Shown here: positions 25,496-35,325 of the stretch, one piece after another | Position numbering within the stretch: the stretch's first letter is position 1 | Layout of the letters: every line of letters starts with the position of its first letter | Source: Azophilus sp965116165 | Lineage (GTDB): Bacteria; Pseudomonadota; Gammaproteobacteria; Pseudomonadales; Azotimanducaceae | Assembly: GCA_965116165.1 (NCBI GenBank) | Contig: OZ220484.1 | Location: forward strand, 1,860,001-1,924,000 | DNA length: 64,000 nt | Direction: 5' to 3' | Translations under genes and position numbers: made by a program | The notes under the pieces: generated by a model | What the model was told of the DNA's origin: nothing | What the model saw: only the letters and a program-made list of their open reading frames with translations | Database searches by the model: none

Positions 25496-27277
25496 ATGTC
25501 TGATCGCATCGCCCCGCTGCCGCAATTCGTCGCCGACCAAATCGCCGCCGGCGAGGTCGTTGAGCGTCCGGCATCCATCGTCAAGGAACTCGTCGAGAAC
25601 AGCCTGGACGCCGGTGCCGGCCGCATCGAGGTAGTCATCGAACAGGGGGGCGTCAAACAGGTGAGGGTCGCCGACGACGGCCACGGCATCCACCCCGAAG
25701 ACTTGCCTCTCGCTGTCAGCCGGCACGCCACGAGCAAGGTCGCCAACATCGACGACCTGCTTGGTGTCAAAAGCCTCGGCTTTCGCGGCGAGGCACTGGC
25801 CAGCGCCGCCTCCGTATCCCGGCTGACTATTACCAGTCGCGCCCACAACGAATCGATGGGTTTTCACATTGCCGTACAGGGGGGCGCGGTAGTGGGCGAC
25901 GGCCCACGCGGTCATCCACCCGGCACCACCGTGGAGGTGGAGGATCTCTTCTACAACACCCCGGCGCGACGGCGGTTCCTGAAATCCGAGCGTACCGAAA
26001 CCCAACAGGTGGAGGCGGTGTTGCGTCGCTTGGCGCTGTCCCGCTTCGATGTGGGCATGGAACTGCGGGTCGGCACAAAGCGGCTTGCCATGCCGGCGGG
26101 CGACCGGGAGGCGCGGCTGGCGGCCGTGCTGGGGCCGCAATTTGTGGAGCGCAATCTCTCCATCGACGAAGAGCGCGGCAGCGTGCGCCTACGCGGCTGG
26201 GTCGGACTGCCCACGAACTCCCGCGGCCAGGCGGATCGTCAGTATTTCTTCGTCAACGGGCGGGCCGTCCGGGACAAGCTGGTCGCCCATGCCATTCGGC
26301 AGGCTTACCGGGACGTTCTGTTTCATGGCCGGCATCCATTATTCGCCCTCTATCTGGAGCTGCCGCCGGACGAGGTGGATGTGAACGTGCATCCCACCAA
26401 GTACGAGGTGCGTTTCCGCAAGGCCCGGGATGTGCACGACTTCCTATTTGCCCGGCTCAACCGGGCGCTGCGCGATGTGCGGCCCGGCGCGGTGCAGGCG
26501 CCGTCCGGCTCCGGGCCGAACCAATCGAAACACCCGCACACGGCCAAGAATCCCGCCGTCGCAACGGTACCGGCAGCCGGCGCAGTCACGGAGGCGCTCG
26601 GCCTTGGGCCACCGCGAGCGGGCGGCTCCACCCTCGCGGCCGCCCAGGCTTTCGCGAATTACCAGGCATCGACCACCGCGCAAGACAACGACATACCGCC
26701 GCTCGGCTACGCCGTGGCCCAGTTGCACGGCATCTACATCCTGGCGCAGAACGCCCAGGGGCTGGTAGTGGTGGATATGCACGCCGCGCACGAGCGCATC
26801 ACCTACGAGAAGCTAAAGCACTCGGCCGCCGACAAAAGGATGGTGACCCAACGGCTGCTCGTGCCCCTGGCATTCGATACCACCGAGGCGGAAGCCGAAT
26901 TGGCGGAGGGCGCGGCCGAGGAACTTACCGCCATGGGCCTGGTGCTGGACCGCACCGGTCTCACCAGCGTCACGGTGCGGGAGGTGCCGGCCCTGCTGGC
27001 AAGCGCCGATGTGGAGCAACTCGCCGCGGATGTGCTTGCGGAACTTGGCGACACCGGTGCGTCCCGGGAGATCGGCAATCGCCAGGACGACCTGCTGGCG
27101 AGCATGGCCTGCCATGCCTCCGTGCGGGCCAACCGCTCGCTCACCATCGCCGAAATGAACGCGCTGCTGCGCGAGATGGAGCAAACCGAGAATGCCGAAC
27201 AATGCAATCACGGGCGACCGACCTATTTACTGCAGACGCTGGAAGATCTCGATCGCCAGTTCCTGCGCGGACAGTAG
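25496..27277 (+). CDS. mutL: DNA mismatch repair protein MutL
   Basis: The 593-residue product has the GHKL ATPase domain: QIAAGEVVERPASIVKELV, NSLDAGA, VADDGHGI and HATSKV. FRGEALASAASVS and PARRRFLKS are the remaining hallmarks. The C-terminal dimerisation domain contains DMHAAHERITYE, a form of the D[QM]HA(X)2E(X)4E metal-binding motif of MutL proteins with endonuclease activity, so mismatch repair here is probably MutH-independent. Length is normal. In relatives miaA follows; here a 15-kb insertion separates them. Confidence 0.96.
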   Translation: MSDRIAPLPQFVADQIAAGEVVERPASIVKELVENSLDAGAGRIEVVIEQGGVKQVRVADDGHGIHPEDLPLAVSRHATSKVANIDDLLGVKSLGFRGEALASAASVSRLTITSRAHNESMGFHIAVQGGAVVGDGPRGHPPGTTVEVEDLFYNTPARRRFLKSERTETQQVEAVLRRLALSRFDVGMELRVGTKRLAMPAGDREARLAAVLGPQFVERNLSIDEERGSVRLRGWVGLPTNSRGQADRQYFFVNGRAVRDKLVAHAIRQAYRDVLFHGRHPLFALYLELPPDEVDVNVHPTKYEVRFRKARDVHDFLFARLNRALRDVRPGAVQAPSGSGPNQSKHPHTAKNPAVATVPAAGAVTEALGLGPPRAGGSTLAAAQAFANYQASTTAQDNDIPPLGYAVAQLHGIYILAQNAQGLVVVDMHAAHERITYEKLKHSAADKRMVTQRLLVPLAFDTTEAEAELAEGAAEELTAMGLVLDRTGLTSVTVREVPALLASADVEQLAADVLAELGDTGASREIGNRQDDLLASMACHASVRANRSLTIAEMNALLREMEQTENAEQCNHGRPTYLLQTLEDLDRQFLRGQ

Positions 27278-27491
27278 CTCTGTAGTTCGTGGAAGTTTCT
27301 ACGGCGATACCTGTGGCAACAGATTTTTGGAGCGATGCACTCAAATCCATACACCCATTATAGTGTTGTGAACGTGTCTCAAATTGGATTGCCGTGTGGA
27401 TGCGGCCAGTTAGCTATGCCCGGGAGTGTGGGAGGAAAAAACATTGGATGAGCGGAGCGAGCACCGTATCCAAGAAGAATTAGGTCGAAGG
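27278..27491. other. left boundary of the inserted operon, non-coding
   Basis: This gap lies between mutL and the first phosphorothioation-like gene. No tRNA, integrase or clear attachment repeat is visible. The DNA from about 27430 to 27610 resembles a dispersed intergenic repeat when translated (TELGGENPRQ... PSPVIPHLIRD), so part of the nominal first gene may also be non-coding. Confidence 0.4.
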
Positions 27492-28883
27492 ATGACGGAG
27501 CTTGGCGGCGAGAATCCGCGCCAGCATAGGTCGAAACCAAGCCCAGTGATCCCCCACTTGATCCGGGACGTGCCCAAGCTCAGGCTTTCAACGCGATTGC
27601 GCAGGCCATCCCCAAAGCACGATCCCGGCACGGAATACCAGTTCCGGTATCGGGCGAAGAGGCACAGTTCGCTACCCCATGTCGTGAAGTTCTCTGGAGG
27701 CCGTTCGAGCGGCATGCTGCTGTTTATCCTGCTAGAGAACGGACTGCTCAACGCATCACGAGGCGATGTCATCGTCTTCAACAACACCTCCGCAGAGCAT
27801 CCGGATACCTACCGGTTTGTCTGTGATTGCATGCGGGCCGCCCGCCGCTACGGAATCCCGTTCTTCCAGGTCGAGTTCCAGACGTATGAGGACGCACGAA
27901 AGGGGGAGTGGACCCGGCTGCCGACGTATCGTCTCGTCAACGACCAGCCGAAGTCGGCTGCAAACGACGAGGGATTTCACTGGCGGGGCGAGGTGTACGA
28001 AGAGTTGCTCTCGTGGGCGGGCTATGTTCCAAACCAGTTCAACCGAATCTGCACGAGACACCTCAAGCTCGACGTCACCCGCAATTTTCTCAAGGATTGG
28101 CTGGCTTCAAAGGCGACAATCCCGCGCTTGGGTCATTACGGTAAGGGCTCTCGCATCGACCCCGATGCGGCCTACCGACGGCACCGGAAGAATCAGGGTG
28201 GAGTGCCGGAGGACATCTTCCTACGAAAGCGGGCCTACGCCTGGAGTCGACCCCACGTGCGTCCTGAACAGAACTATCGGGTTTTCTACCCGGAATGGAA
28301 GCCGTTCGAGAATGAGGCACTCTCGGGAAAGACCTTCGGCGACAAGGCATGGTTCGGCAAACGGGGCGTGGAATATGTCGCCTTCATCGGGCTTAGAGGC
28401 GACGAGCCGCACCGGATCCAGCGCGTTGAAACGCGCAACGATACCGCAGCCGGCTACGAAGGCGAACATGTCTACATGCCTCTCAACGACATGGTGGTGA
28501 CCCGAGATGACGTCAACGCGTTCTGGGAACGCCAGAACTGGGATTTGGCGTTACCTAGGGATACGCAGTTGACCAACTGCGTGTACTGCTTCCTGAAGGG
28601 AGCGGCGAATCTCGGTGCCATCCACACGGGACTAGATGATGCTCCGGACACTAATGTACCCGGGTTCGGGCCGCTTGCCGACACACCGTCCGATCTGCGG
28701 TGGTGGATGAGAATCGAAGCGCTGTACGCCCGAGATCTCCACGCCGAAAAACGCACAATCCGGACCAACGCGACCCACATAGGATTCTTCGGAAACCATC
28801 CGTTCACCTACAAGGCTCTGGCCACCGGACGAAACATCGACATACTGAGTGAAACACTGTTGCCGTGCGACTGCACAGAATGA
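27492..28883 (+). CDS. PAPS-reductase-like sulfurtransferase (DndC-like)
   Basis: The product (up to 463 residues) is a PP-loop ATP pyrophosphatase of the phosphoadenosine phosphosulfate reductase fold. VVKFSGGRSSGML is the nucleotide loop at about residues 65-77. ICTRHLKLDVTRNFL near 186 and NCVYCFLKGAANLG near 362 place cysteines as in Fe-S DndC/CysH-type enzymes, and the tail ends CDCTE. In Dnd systems DndC activates sulfur for insertion into the DNA backbone. The start is uncertain: the first ~60 residues look like translated intergenic repeat, and translation may begin at GTG 27684. The stop overlaps the next start (ATGA), so it is coupled to the desulfurase. Confidence 0.82.
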   Translation: MTELGGENPRQHRSKPSPVIPHLIRDVPKLRLSTRLRRPSPKHDPGTEYQFRYRAKRHSSLPHVVKFSGGRSSGMLLFILLENGLLNASRGDVIVFNNTSAEHPDTYRFVCDCMRAARRYGIPFFQVEFQTYEDARKGEWTRLPTYRLVNDQPKSAANDEGFHWRGEVYEELLSWAGYVPNQFNRICTRHLKLDVTRNFLKDWLASKATIPRLGHYGKGSRIDPDAAYRRHRKNQGGVPEDIFLRKRAYAWSRPHVRPEQNYRVFYPEWKPFENEALSGKTFGDKAWFGKRGVEYVAFIGLRGDEPHRIQRVETRNDTAAGYEGEHVYMPLNDMVVTRDDVNAFWERQNWDLALPRDTQLTNCVYCFLKGAANLGAIHTGLDDAPDTNVPGFGPLADTPSDLRWWMRIEALYARDLHAEKRTIRTNATHIGFFGNHPFTYKALATGRNIDILSETLLPCDCTE

Positions 28884-30040
28884 CCGACGCGCCCATCTAC
28901 CTCGACTATCAAGCTACAACCCCGATTGATCCCCGGGCCCGAGAGGCGATGATGCCCTTTTTGGAGGATCGGTTCGGCAATCCCCACTCCGGCGACCATA
29001 GCTTCGGCTGGGAAGCGGCGCGCGCAATCAGGGAAGCACGGGGAAGCGTTGCGGCCTTGATCAATGCAGACGATGACGAGATCGTGTTCACATCCGGTGC
29101 CACCGAATCGTGCAACCTTGCCCTCCGGGGAATCGCAAATCAGCCGCACAACCGCAGGCGCAATCGGATTGTGACATTGGCGACCGAGCATCCGGCGGTG
29201 CTCGAAACGGTCCTAGACCTAGGATGTTCGGGCTTCGACGCCATTGTATTGCCCGTCGACACGGACGGTCTCCTGAATCTCGATCACCTCGAAGAGGCGC
29301 TCGACGAACAGACGCTCATCGTCTCGGTGATGGCCGCGAACAACGAGATCGGGGTGCTCCAGCCCATTGCGGAAATCGCGGCCCGGTGCCACGGTGCCGG
29401 TGCGCTCTTCCACACCGATGCGACCCAAGCGGCGGGACGAATCCCGATTGATGTCGATGACTGGAACGTCGACCTCCTGAGCTTCTCGAGCCACAAGGCC
29501 TACGGACCGAAAGGTGTCGGCGCTCTGTTCGTGCGCTCCGGCGTGAAGCTCAAGCCGATCATTACGGGAGGACCGCAAGAGCGAGGACTTCGAGGAGGAA
29601 CCTTGCCTCCGGCACTCATCGCCGGATTCGGCGTCGCATGCGAGGTCGCCATGGAGCGACAGGAGGAGGACCGAGCCAACATGGAGGCGCTCACGAGACG
29701 CCTATATGCGGCTCTGCTCGACTCCCACCCGACCATGCGCCTGTTCGGCCACGCCGTAAAGCGGCTCCCCGGAAGCCTCAATGTCGGCTTCCCGGGGCTC
29801 CCGGCCGAGGAGGTGATCCGCAACATTTCCGACCATGTCGCCGTGTCGAGCGGTTCTGCGTGCGCATCCGCGACATCGGAGCCATCACGGGTGCTGCTTG
29901 CGCTGGGACTCGATGCGGATATCGCCGCCACCGGAATCCGTATCAGCCTAGGCCGCTTCACGACAGCAAAGGATATTGATCGTGTGACCGCCGTGCTATC
30001 GAAGTTCGCCTCCCTCGCTCATCTCGATCAAGGAGCCTGA
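28880..30040 (+). CDS. cysteine desulfurase (IscS/NifS/DndA type)
   Basis: The 386-residue PLP enzyme releases sulfur from cysteine as an enzyme-bound persulfide. YLDYQATTPIDPRARE opens the fold, FTSGATESCNLAL and ANNEIGVLQPI follow. The PLP lysine is in SSHKAYGPKG near residue 203 and the catalytic Cys in SSGSACAS near 327. No iscR, iscU or other Fe-S assembly gene is nearby. Instead it overlaps a DndC-like gene by four bases, so it most likely feeds sulfur to that enzyme as DndA does. Start ATG at 28880. Confidence 0.92.
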   Translation: MTDAPIYLDYQATTPIDPRAREAMMPFLEDRFGNPHSGDHSFGWEAARAIREARGSVAALINADDDEIVFTSGATESCNLALRGIANQPHNRRRNRIVTLATEHPAVLETVLDLGCSGFDAIVLPVDTDGLLNLDHLEEALDEQTLIVSVMAANNEIGVLQPIAEIAARCHGAGALFHTDATQAAGRIPIDVDDWNVDLLSFSSHKAYGPKGVGALFVRSGVKLKPIITGGPQERGLRGGTLPPALIAGFGVACEVAMERQEEDRANMEALTRRLYAALLDSHPTMRLFGHAVKRLPGSLNVGFPGLPAEEVIRNISDHVAVSSGSACASATSEPSRVLLALGLDADIAATGIRISLGRFTTAKDIDRVTAVLSKFASLAHLDQGA

Positions 30041-30045
30041 CCACC

Positions 30046-32049
30046 ATGCCAAAACGAGTCCCCGACCTACGCTTCGGCCCGGGAACGAGCGTCGGATTTA
30101 CCCCGGCCGGGGTGGCGGCATTCGACAATCTGCGTCCCGCCGCGGTTGTGCGTGAACTCATCCAAAATTCGTTGGACGCCGCTCGAAACGCGCAAGTAAG
30201 TCCGGCCATTGTCCAGTTTCGGCTAACTCGGGTGCCCAAGGGGGACATTCCGGGGATCAAGAGCTACGAGTCCGCATTTACCAAGGCGGTGGAGACCCAA
30301 GAGGCGATGACAGGCGGACAGCTTGCAGGTCAAGCAAAGCTCACCGCAGAGACGATACGCAAAGCACTTGATAAAGACGAGTTGGATGTGCTCGCCGTAC
30401 TCGACAACGGGGTTGGTCTCAACAAGCAGCGCATGAACGCGCTCCTGAGCGATGGAGTGAGCGTCAAGGACGATGCCGCAACCGGAACCTACGGGAACGG
30501 GCACTCCACCGCCATCCCCGTATCCGACCTTCGCTATGTCCTCTACGGTGGGCTCACCGAAGGCGGAAACCGAATCGGGGCAGGCCACGCTGTGCTTGCC
30601 TCGCACCACAAGGGTGAAGAAAAACACCCGCGATCCGGAGACGGATTCTACATCCTAGATTTTCGAGCAAGCCGCGAGACGCTTTACGACTACGCGACCG
30701 GAGGCCGGATTCCCAAATTGATCGCGCAAGAACTCGACCTGATCGAAGACGAGGCACGGCACGGCACCGCCGTCATCATCCCGGCCTTCAATTATTTTCT
30801 CGAGAATCAAGATCTTTGGCCGATGGTCTCGCACGCTGCGTCGGCCAACTTTTTTGCCGCCATCGAAGATGGGGACTTGGTCGTCTGCGTGAAGGACAAT
30901 CGACGGAGAGAGGGCAATGACTCGTGGCGTCTTGACCGAGAGAGTCTGGAAAATGTGCTCGAAAGTCATCGGGACAAGCAACGAACCGCAGTATTCCTCA
31001 ACGGGCGGCGGGCACACGAAGCCTACGATGTCTATCGAACCGGCAAACCATGCCTCATCGAGACCGATGCCGGCGCGATTGAGATTCGGCTCCGCGAGAA
31101 CCCTGACGGCATCACCCACATCGACCTGTGTCGCAACGGAATGTGGATCACCGACCGAATTCCCAGATTCTCACGGAGCTTCGCGGATCAGGCTCCCTTC
31201 CACGCCATCCTCTCGCTCAACGCAGAAAACGGTGGTGCCCTACACGACTTTATCCGTATCGCCGAAGGTCCGCTGCACGACGCCATCACCATCAAGCGTC
31301 TGCCGCCATCGGAGCGCAAGGCATGCCGGAAAGCGCTCGGGGAAATCAGGGAATGGATATTGAGGAACACGCAAGCGGTCAAGTCCGATGCGTACCTGTC
31401 GGACGACTTCCTGACGCTCGACTTCGGCGATGTGGATGACAGCGGAATAGGGAAGTCCGGCAATGCGTTCTGGGGCTCGCCGATGCCCATTCGCAGGAGC
31501 CCGACGCGTGAACGCCACCGGTTCCCTTCCTCCGACGAGCTTGGAGAAGACATTCCAGACGGAGGGGGCAAGAACGCAAAAGGGAACGGCGCCCCGCCGC
31601 GTGATCGTCATCGGACACGGCCCTCGCTGCCGGCGTTTTTCCAGGCCACCTCATGTCCGGCGGGGAAGAACCGTCGTCGGATTTCGATCAAGTGCGAAAA
31701 GAGTTGTGCCGACGCGCAGTTGCGCCTTGTCGTCGATGAAGCGCTGGACGCAACCTGCGAACGCCCGGGACAGGATCCGTACGCGCCCGCAGTGCTCGAC
31801 AACATCACAATCAATAAGAAACCCGCCGATGACAAGGATCTTATCCACTGGGAGGACCAAGTGATCGGCGTGCGGCTGGGTGACCTCGCCGAAGGCGCGT
31901 CGGTCGAAGTCGAGACCGACTACCAACTCTATGGAGATTTCAGCGATCTGTCGGATACGTCGCTGCGGGTCGAAGTATTCAAGACCGAACAAGGCACCGA
32001 GACAAGCCCCGCTACCGACGACCACAGGACACGGGAGGTCGAACCATGA
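30046..32049 (+). CDS. GHKL (HSP90/MutL-fold) ATPase of the Dnd-like operon
   Basis: The 667-residue product has a Bergerat ATP-binding fold: AVVRELIQNSLDAARNA (N box, residues 33-49), VLDNGVGLNKQRM (G1, about 118-130) and GTYGNGHSTA (G2, about 147-156). The middle has no recognised domain; after about residue 475 comes a polar, low-complexity linker, then a beta-rich C-terminal domain. Similar GHKL ATPases occur in defence operons, where ATP-driven clamp closure is thought to gate effectors. It starts five bases after the desulfurase and its stop overlaps the next start. The specific job is unknown. Confidence 0.8.
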   Translation: MPKRVPDLRFGPGTSVGFTPAGVAAFDNLRPAAVVRELIQNSLDAARNAQVSPAIVQFRLTRVPKGDIPGIKSYESAFTKAVETQEAMTGGQLAGQAKLTAETIRKALDKDELDVLAVLDNGVGLNKQRMNALLSDGVSVKDDAATGTYGNGHSTAIPVSDLRYVLYGGLTEGGNRIGAGHAVLASHHKGEEKHPRSGDGFYILDFRASRETLYDYATGGRIPKLIAQELDLIEDEARHGTAVIIPAFNYFLENQDLWPMVSHAASANFFAAIEDGDLVVCVKDNRRREGNDSWRLDRESLENVLESHRDKQRTAVFLNGRRAHEAYDVYRTGKPCLIETDAGAIEIRLRENPDGITHIDLCRNGMWITDRIPRFSRSFADQAPFHAILSLNAENGGALHDFIRIAEGPLHDAITIKRLPPSERKACRKALGEIREWILRNTQAVKSDAYLSDDFLTLDFGDVDDSGIGKSGNAFWGSPMPIRRSPTRERHRFPSSDELGEDIPDGGGKNAKGNGAPPRDRHRTRPSLPAFFQATSCPAGKNRRRISIKCEKSCADAQLRLVVDEALDATCERPGQDPYAPAVLDNITINKKPADDKDLIHWEDQVIGVRLGDLAEGASVEVETDYQLYGDFSDLSDTSLRVEVFKTEQGTETSPATDDHRTREVEP

Positions 32050-32912
32050 GCGAGCCATATACCGTCGAAGTCGCGGCTCCGGAACCCTCCAATGCGGTCC
32101 GCTCCCACGACCATCCAATGCTCGAATCCGGGAATCTCTCGTTCCCCATGGGCCGCTATCTTCTGGATTTCCACCCTGGAGAGCACCAATCTTCGTATGT
32201 CATTGAGCACCGGATTGAAGGCGCGGCGCTGATCGAGCGCCTGCTTGGGGCCGGGCAGGCTCAATATGCCTGCATCGTCTCCTCGCCGGTCTCTTCGTAT
32301 CGCCGCACGCACCTCTCGAACGATGCGAGGCACGAGGTCAGTTGGAACCGCGATGATCTTGGTGATCCTCCGCTCTTCACGCCGATGATCCTCTGCGTGG
32401 AGCCGGGCACGCACACCATCGATTCGGATCGAGACGGTGTACATCGACTCTGGAACAGGCAGCGAATCCAACTCCGGAAGGGCTCGCGCTTGGCACTCGG
32501 CAGCGTCATCCAGATCCAGTCGTCGATTCTTCAGCTCCTGTCACTCCGTGAAGACACGCATCTTAGGGAGGGCCAGATCGCTGTTGGCGTGAATGAGGAG
32601 CCCTTCCGCTTCCATGTCAGGCTGAGCACGAGACTGCACAGGTTCCTTCGCTACCCGAAAGATCCCATTCGAAGCCACATCATGACCCACATCGTTACGG
32701 CCTGCCTCGCACGGCTGCAGAGGGATTACGCCGAAGATAACGAGGACAGGGGCTGGCGGTCGTTTCGCAACCTCGGGATCCTAGCCGACTATCTTGAGCA
32801 CAAGGGACAGGAGCACTGGAGCGATAAAGATTTTTGCCCGGAGAAAGTTGCAACTGCGCTCTACCCACACATATTGCCCCCCGCCGATCTCAATACGGAG
32901 GATGATGCGTGA
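32046..32912 (+). CDS. uncharacterised protein of the Dnd-like operon
   Basis: The 288-residue product is not recognised. It is mixed alpha/beta by eye with no membrane segment, signal peptide or nucleotide loop. Notable stretches are FPMGRYLLDFHPGEHQSSYV, CIVSSPVSSYRRTHL and HIVTACLARLQRDYAED. It overlaps both neighbours by four bases (ATGA), so it is made in step with the GHKL ATPase and the next unknown, which suggests a complex of the three. No catalytic motif can be claimed. Confidence 0.7.
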   Translation: MSEPYTVEVAAPEPSNAVRSHDHPMLESGNLSFPMGRYLLDFHPGEHQSSYVIEHRIEGAALIERLLGAGQAQYACIVSSPVSSYRRTHLSNDARHEVSWNRDDLGDPPLFTPMILCVEPGTHTIDSDRDGVHRLWNRQRIQLRKGSRLALGSVIQIQSSILQLLSLREDTHLREGQIAVGVNEEPFRFHVRLSTRLHRFLRYPKDPIRSHIMTHIVTACLARLQRDYAEDNEDRGWRSFRNLGILADYLEHKGQEHWSDKDFCPEKVATALYPHILPPADLNTEDDA

Positions 32913-33793
32913 GTGCGGTTCGCAGCCCCTACAAGGAGTTGAGCGACACGGCGTACACCAAGTTTCGAAAGGAGTTGCTGCGCGTCAAGGGAAGCGAGCG
33001 GCAAAGGGAGTTCCTCAGAATCGTCCGGGACACCAGTGCCTTTCTGGATCACGTGTCAGCCATAGAGACGGAAGGCACGATCGACGCAGCTCTCGTTGAC
33101 GAGCCGATGACCGAGAGCGAGTACAAGGATCCGCCGTCCAGCACCGAGCAGGCGCTGTTCACCGCATGGGGCATACTCACCCCGGCGGTTGCATGCCGTT
33201 CCACCTTCTGGGCGAATCTCACGATTGAACATATCCGGGCCGGCCGAATCCAATCCGCCTACCTCGCCTCCAACGGCGGCAACCTGCCGGGCGGTACCGA
33301 GCGTATCGACTTCGTGCTGAGCGAGACGCACGGGCAGGGACCGAAGCAGAAGCAGATCGACGAATGCGTGCGTACCGTCCTGAGACGCCTCGGAGGCTTA
33401 CGAGAGGTGCGCGGGAACCGCTCGGTATATGTCGACTGCCCGTTTGCCCGAGCGTGGTGGCGCGAACGTTTCGCGACCCAAGCCGCAGACGGGAACAGGC
33501 CGATTGCCCCCAGCGTGCGTACCATCCTCCGCACGAACCAGACTTATTGGGAGAAGTTGATCGACCGAATCGTGTTCAGAAACTCGACGTTCGGATCGGA
33601 AAAAATCCGCAGCGCATTTTTGAGAGCGCTGGCTCAGCATGTGCAGGCCAACCCGACATCGAAACTCACGGGTTCGATGGAGTTACGGCGACTCTGTCGA
33701 CGCATCACAGCGCACCAAGGCTCCCGAGAGCTCAGCATCCTTAGTGCATCCGAGTTGGACGACCTGATGGGAGCTGTGGTCACGGAGACATGA
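32909..33793 (+). CDS. uncharacterised protein of the Dnd-like operon
   Basis: The 294-residue product is not recognised. The C-terminal two thirds are basic and helical; TEQALFTAWGILTPAVACRS and VRTILRTNQTYWEKLIDR are distinctive. It starts within the previous gene's stop (GTGA) and ends 12 bases before the methyltransferase-like gene. Nuclease, membrane and ATPase motifs are not seen. Confidence 0.7.
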   Translation: MSAVRSPYKELSDTAYTKFRKELLRVKGSERQREFLRIVRDTSAFLDHVSAIETEGTIDAALVDEPMTESEYKDPPSSTEQALFTAWGILTPAVACRSTFWANLTIEHIRAGRIQSAYLASNGGNLPGGTERIDFVLSETHGQGPKQKQIDECVRTVLRRLGGLREVRGNRSVYVDCPFARAWWRERFATQAADGNRPIAPSVRTILRTNQTYWEKLIDRIVFRNSTFGSEKIRSAFLRALAQHVQANPTSKLTGSMELRRLCRRITAHQGSRELSILSASELDDLMGAVVTET

Positions 33794-33805
33794 TTCGACT
33801 CCACG

Positions 33806-35299
33806 ATGATGAACCTCGAAGCCACGCTGTCCCGGAATCGACATAAGACAGCCATAGTGCGCACCGATTACTCTCGTCCAATCCGCATCGCATTGGCCGA
33901 CGGCCTGATCGATCCGGCGACCACGGTGTTCGATTACGGCTGTGGCCTAGGCGACGATGTCCGACACCTAGGCCTGCGGGGAATCCCATCCTGGGGGTGG
34001 GATCCCAAACATCGGCCCGAAGGCGCCCTGGCCGCAGCCCGAATCGTCAATCTCGGCTATGTAGTGAATGTCATTGAAGATGTGGATGATCGCGTGGAAT
34101 GCCTCAAGCGGGCTTGGTCATTCACACAGGGTACGCTGATCGTATCGGCAAGGCTTTCCACCGATACCGCTGATCCAAAGTCGACCGAAGCTTACGGGGA
34201 CGGGATGGTCACATCGATCAATACCTTTCAGAAGTTGTACAAGCAGGACGAGCTCAAAAGCTGGCTTGACGAGCACCTGCCGGAGCCGGCGGTCCCGGCT
34301 GGCCCCGGTGTCTTCTATGTGTTCCGGGACGCTACGGATCGAATCGGATTTCTGGCGAACCGATACCAGCGTCGAAGGAGCGCAAGCCTGCCGTCGGCCG
34401 AGTTCGGCATCGAAGAGCACAAGGTTCTTCTCCAGCCGCTGATCGAGTTCTTCGAACGACGGGGCCGCGCGCCGGCAGATGACGAACTGCCTGACAGCGA
34501 AGTGATCCGCAGACGATTCGGCAGCGTGCGTCGCGCACTGCGAGTGATCGAAAGGGGACAGGATCCGAAGGCATGGAAGCAAATCGTGCTGAATCGGGGC
34601 CAAGACCTGCTACTGTTCCTTGCACTTGCGCGCTTCGACGGCAGACCACTCTTCGGACAGCTCCCGATGGAGGTACGCAGAGACGTCAAAAGCCTCTTTT
34701 CGACGTACCGAAGCGCATGCGAACAAGCCGATGTCGCACTGCTGGCGGCTGGTGACATGAACAGAGTGTTGAGGACGGCGCAACGATCGCCAGTGGGAAA
34801 GATCACTCCGTCGGCCATCTACGTGCATGAGAGTGCTCTGGACAGCCTTCCTCCCCTGCTGAGGCTGTACGAGGGATGCGCCCGGCGCTACATCGGTCGG
34901 GTCGAAGATGCGAACCTCGTCAAGCTTCACACCCATGAGCCCATGATTTCCTACCTGTCTTACCCGGACTTCGAATCCGACCCCCACCCCGTTCTAGCGC
35001 ATTCGTTGACCGTGCACTTGCAGACATTCCGGCTGCGCGAGCGCGACTATCGGACATCGAGAAATCCGCCGATTCTGCACCGCAAGGAGACCTTCATCAC
35101 CCCAGATCATCCACTTCATTTAAAATTCTCACGCCTGACCCGGCAGGAAGAAGCCAAGGAGCTGTTCGACGACACCTCGCGTATTGGCACCCGGGACGGA
35201 TGGATGCAACAGCTACATGACAAGCAGGTCAGGCTGCGGGGGCACCGGATCGTGCGCGACCGGAGAGGTGAGCCAAGCGTCACCCCACTCGTTCGCTGA
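33806..35299 (+). CDS. DNA phosphorothioation-associated putative methyltransferase
   Basis: The 497-residue product begins with RHKTAIVRTDYSRPIRIALA, then VFDYGCGLGDDVRHLGLRG near residues 41-59, a Rossmann AdoMet-binding motif I, and GWDPKH and NLGYVVNVIED further on. This order matches what I know of the family annotated as DNA phosphorothioation-associated putative methyltransferase, found beside dnd genes and mostly of the restriction-bearing type. The target of methylation is not known. It is the clearest single marker that this operon belongs to the phosphorothioation world. ATGs at 33806 and 33809 are equivalent starts. Confidence 0.82.
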   Translation: MMNLEATLSRNRHKTAIVRTDYSRPIRIALADGLIDPATTVFDYGCGLGDDVRHLGLRGIPSWGWDPKHRPEGALAAARIVNLGYVVNVIEDVDDRVECLKRAWSFTQGTLIVSARLSTDTADPKSTEAYGDGMVTSINTFQKLYKQDELKSWLDEHLPEPAVPAGPGVFYVFRDATDRIGFLANRYQRRRSASLPSAEFGIEEHKVLLQPLIEFFERRGRAPADDELPDSEVIRRRFGSVRRALRVIERGQDPKAWKQIVLNRGQDLLLFLALARFDGRPLFGQLPMEVRRDVKSLFSTYRSACEQADVALLAAGDMNRVLRTAQRSPVGKITPSAIYVHESALDSLPPLLRLYEGCARRYIGRVEDANLVKLHTHEPMISYLSYPDFESDPHPVLAHSLTVHLQTFRLRERDYRTSRNPPILHRKETFITPDHPLHLKFSRLTRQEEAKELFDDTSRIGTRDGWMQQLHDKQVRLRGHRIVRDRRGEPSVTPLVR

Positions 35300-35325
35300 A
35301 GGAATTTCGGCTGGACCAATAACAG

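Noticed and set aside
27426..27683. N-terminal extension of the DndC-like protein as a real domain
   Set aside because: The translated sequence looks like dispersed intergenic repeat DNA and the PP-loop strand begins only at about 27680; kept in the feature only because the true start is unresolved.
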